In this document: in pieces, positions 64,000 through 64,000 of the stretch | Position numbering within the stretch: position 1 is the first letter of the stretch | Layout of the letters: every line of letters starts with the position of its first letter | Source of the DNA: an uncultured Mordavella sp. | Lineage (GTDB): Bacteria; Bacillota; Clostridia; Lachnospirales; Lachnospiraceae | Reading direction: 5' to 3' | Assembly (NCBI GenBank): GCA_902406105.1 | Contig: CABPCP010000005.1 | Coordinates: forward strand, 9,013 to 73,012 | DNA length: 64,000 bases | Made by a program: the position numbers and the translations under genes | The notes under the pieces: generated by a model | The model's input: the letters and a program-made list of their open reading frames with translations, nothing else | What the model was told of the DNA's origin: nothing | Databases searched by the model: none

Positions 64000-64000
64000 A

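Overview
The window looks like the replication-origin region of a low-to-mid GC, spore-forming Firmicute of the family Lachnospiraceae. Evidence: the order rpmH/rnpA/yidD/yidC/jag on one side of the origin and dnaA/dnaN/S4/recF/gyrB/gyrA on the other; parA-parB with three parS sites; sporulation genes (spmA, spmB, spoIID, spoIIQ); a T-box in front of ileS; and lineage-typical families (DUF3881, DUF4446, C_GCAxxG_C_C). The genus cannot be fixed from sequence alone.

Layout. 1-3.2 kb: the edge of a Wadjet-type defence operon (jetA complete, jetB cut by the window edge), a dihydrofolate-reductase-fold protein, a broken DUF1989 gene and a small XRE regulator. 3.3-9.6 kb: spmB and spmA, which normally adjoin but here are 5 kb apart on opposite strands, with an orphan response regulator, a Ser/Asp-repeat lipoprotein, CorA and a MATE exporter between them. 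9.6-13.1 kb: a response regulator/ABC transporter/histidine kinase cassette of the antimicrobial-peptide-response kind. 13.3-16.8 kb: DUF819 transporter with an M19 dipeptidase, a hemolysin-III-family protein and a GIY-YIG protein. 16.9-31.6 kb, all minus strand: spoIIQ, spoIID, a membrane protein, glgP, ileS with T-box, a D,D-carboxypeptidase, tRNA-Arg, DUF3881, serS, DUF4446, parB, parA. 31.7-42.4 kb: parS cluster, an alpha/beta-hydrolase-fold protein, rsmG-mnmG-mnmE, a GntR/OCD/LDH metabolic operon, then jag-yidC-yidD-rnpA-rpmH. 42.4-51.2 kb: a bipartite oriC around dnaA, then dnaN to gyrA on the plus strand. 51.3-59.2 kb: a module readable as serine/hydroxypyruvate/glycerate metabolism (class V aminotransferase, LysR, hydroxypyruvate/glycerate dehydrogenase, amino acid:cation symporter, glycerate kinase, CdaR). 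59.3-64 kb: DUF4173-like membrane protein, a YtrA-type GntR/ABC operon, a PlsC acyltransferase and tRNA-Ser.

The strongest unexplained structure is a dispersed GC-rich palindromic element. There are nine clear copies and one divergent copy. Each has a near-perfect 32-42 bp palindrome, usually with a conserved tail reading GCCCTGTCCCTTTTTGA. Copies bracket single small units (the GIY-YIG gene, the C_GCAxxG gene, the ileS T-box leader), sit inside 5' leaders directly before ribosome binding sites, and at two places their edges supply the -35 hexamer of a neighbouring promoter. No transposase is present.

Other points worth a second look: the hydrolase-fold protein next to parS appears to lack its catalytic histidine, and its promoter abuts a parS site; SpoIIQ has lost all LytM zinc ligands; one palindrome encodes the stop regions of two convergent genes; and the ileS T-box has an A/T-rich antiterminator.
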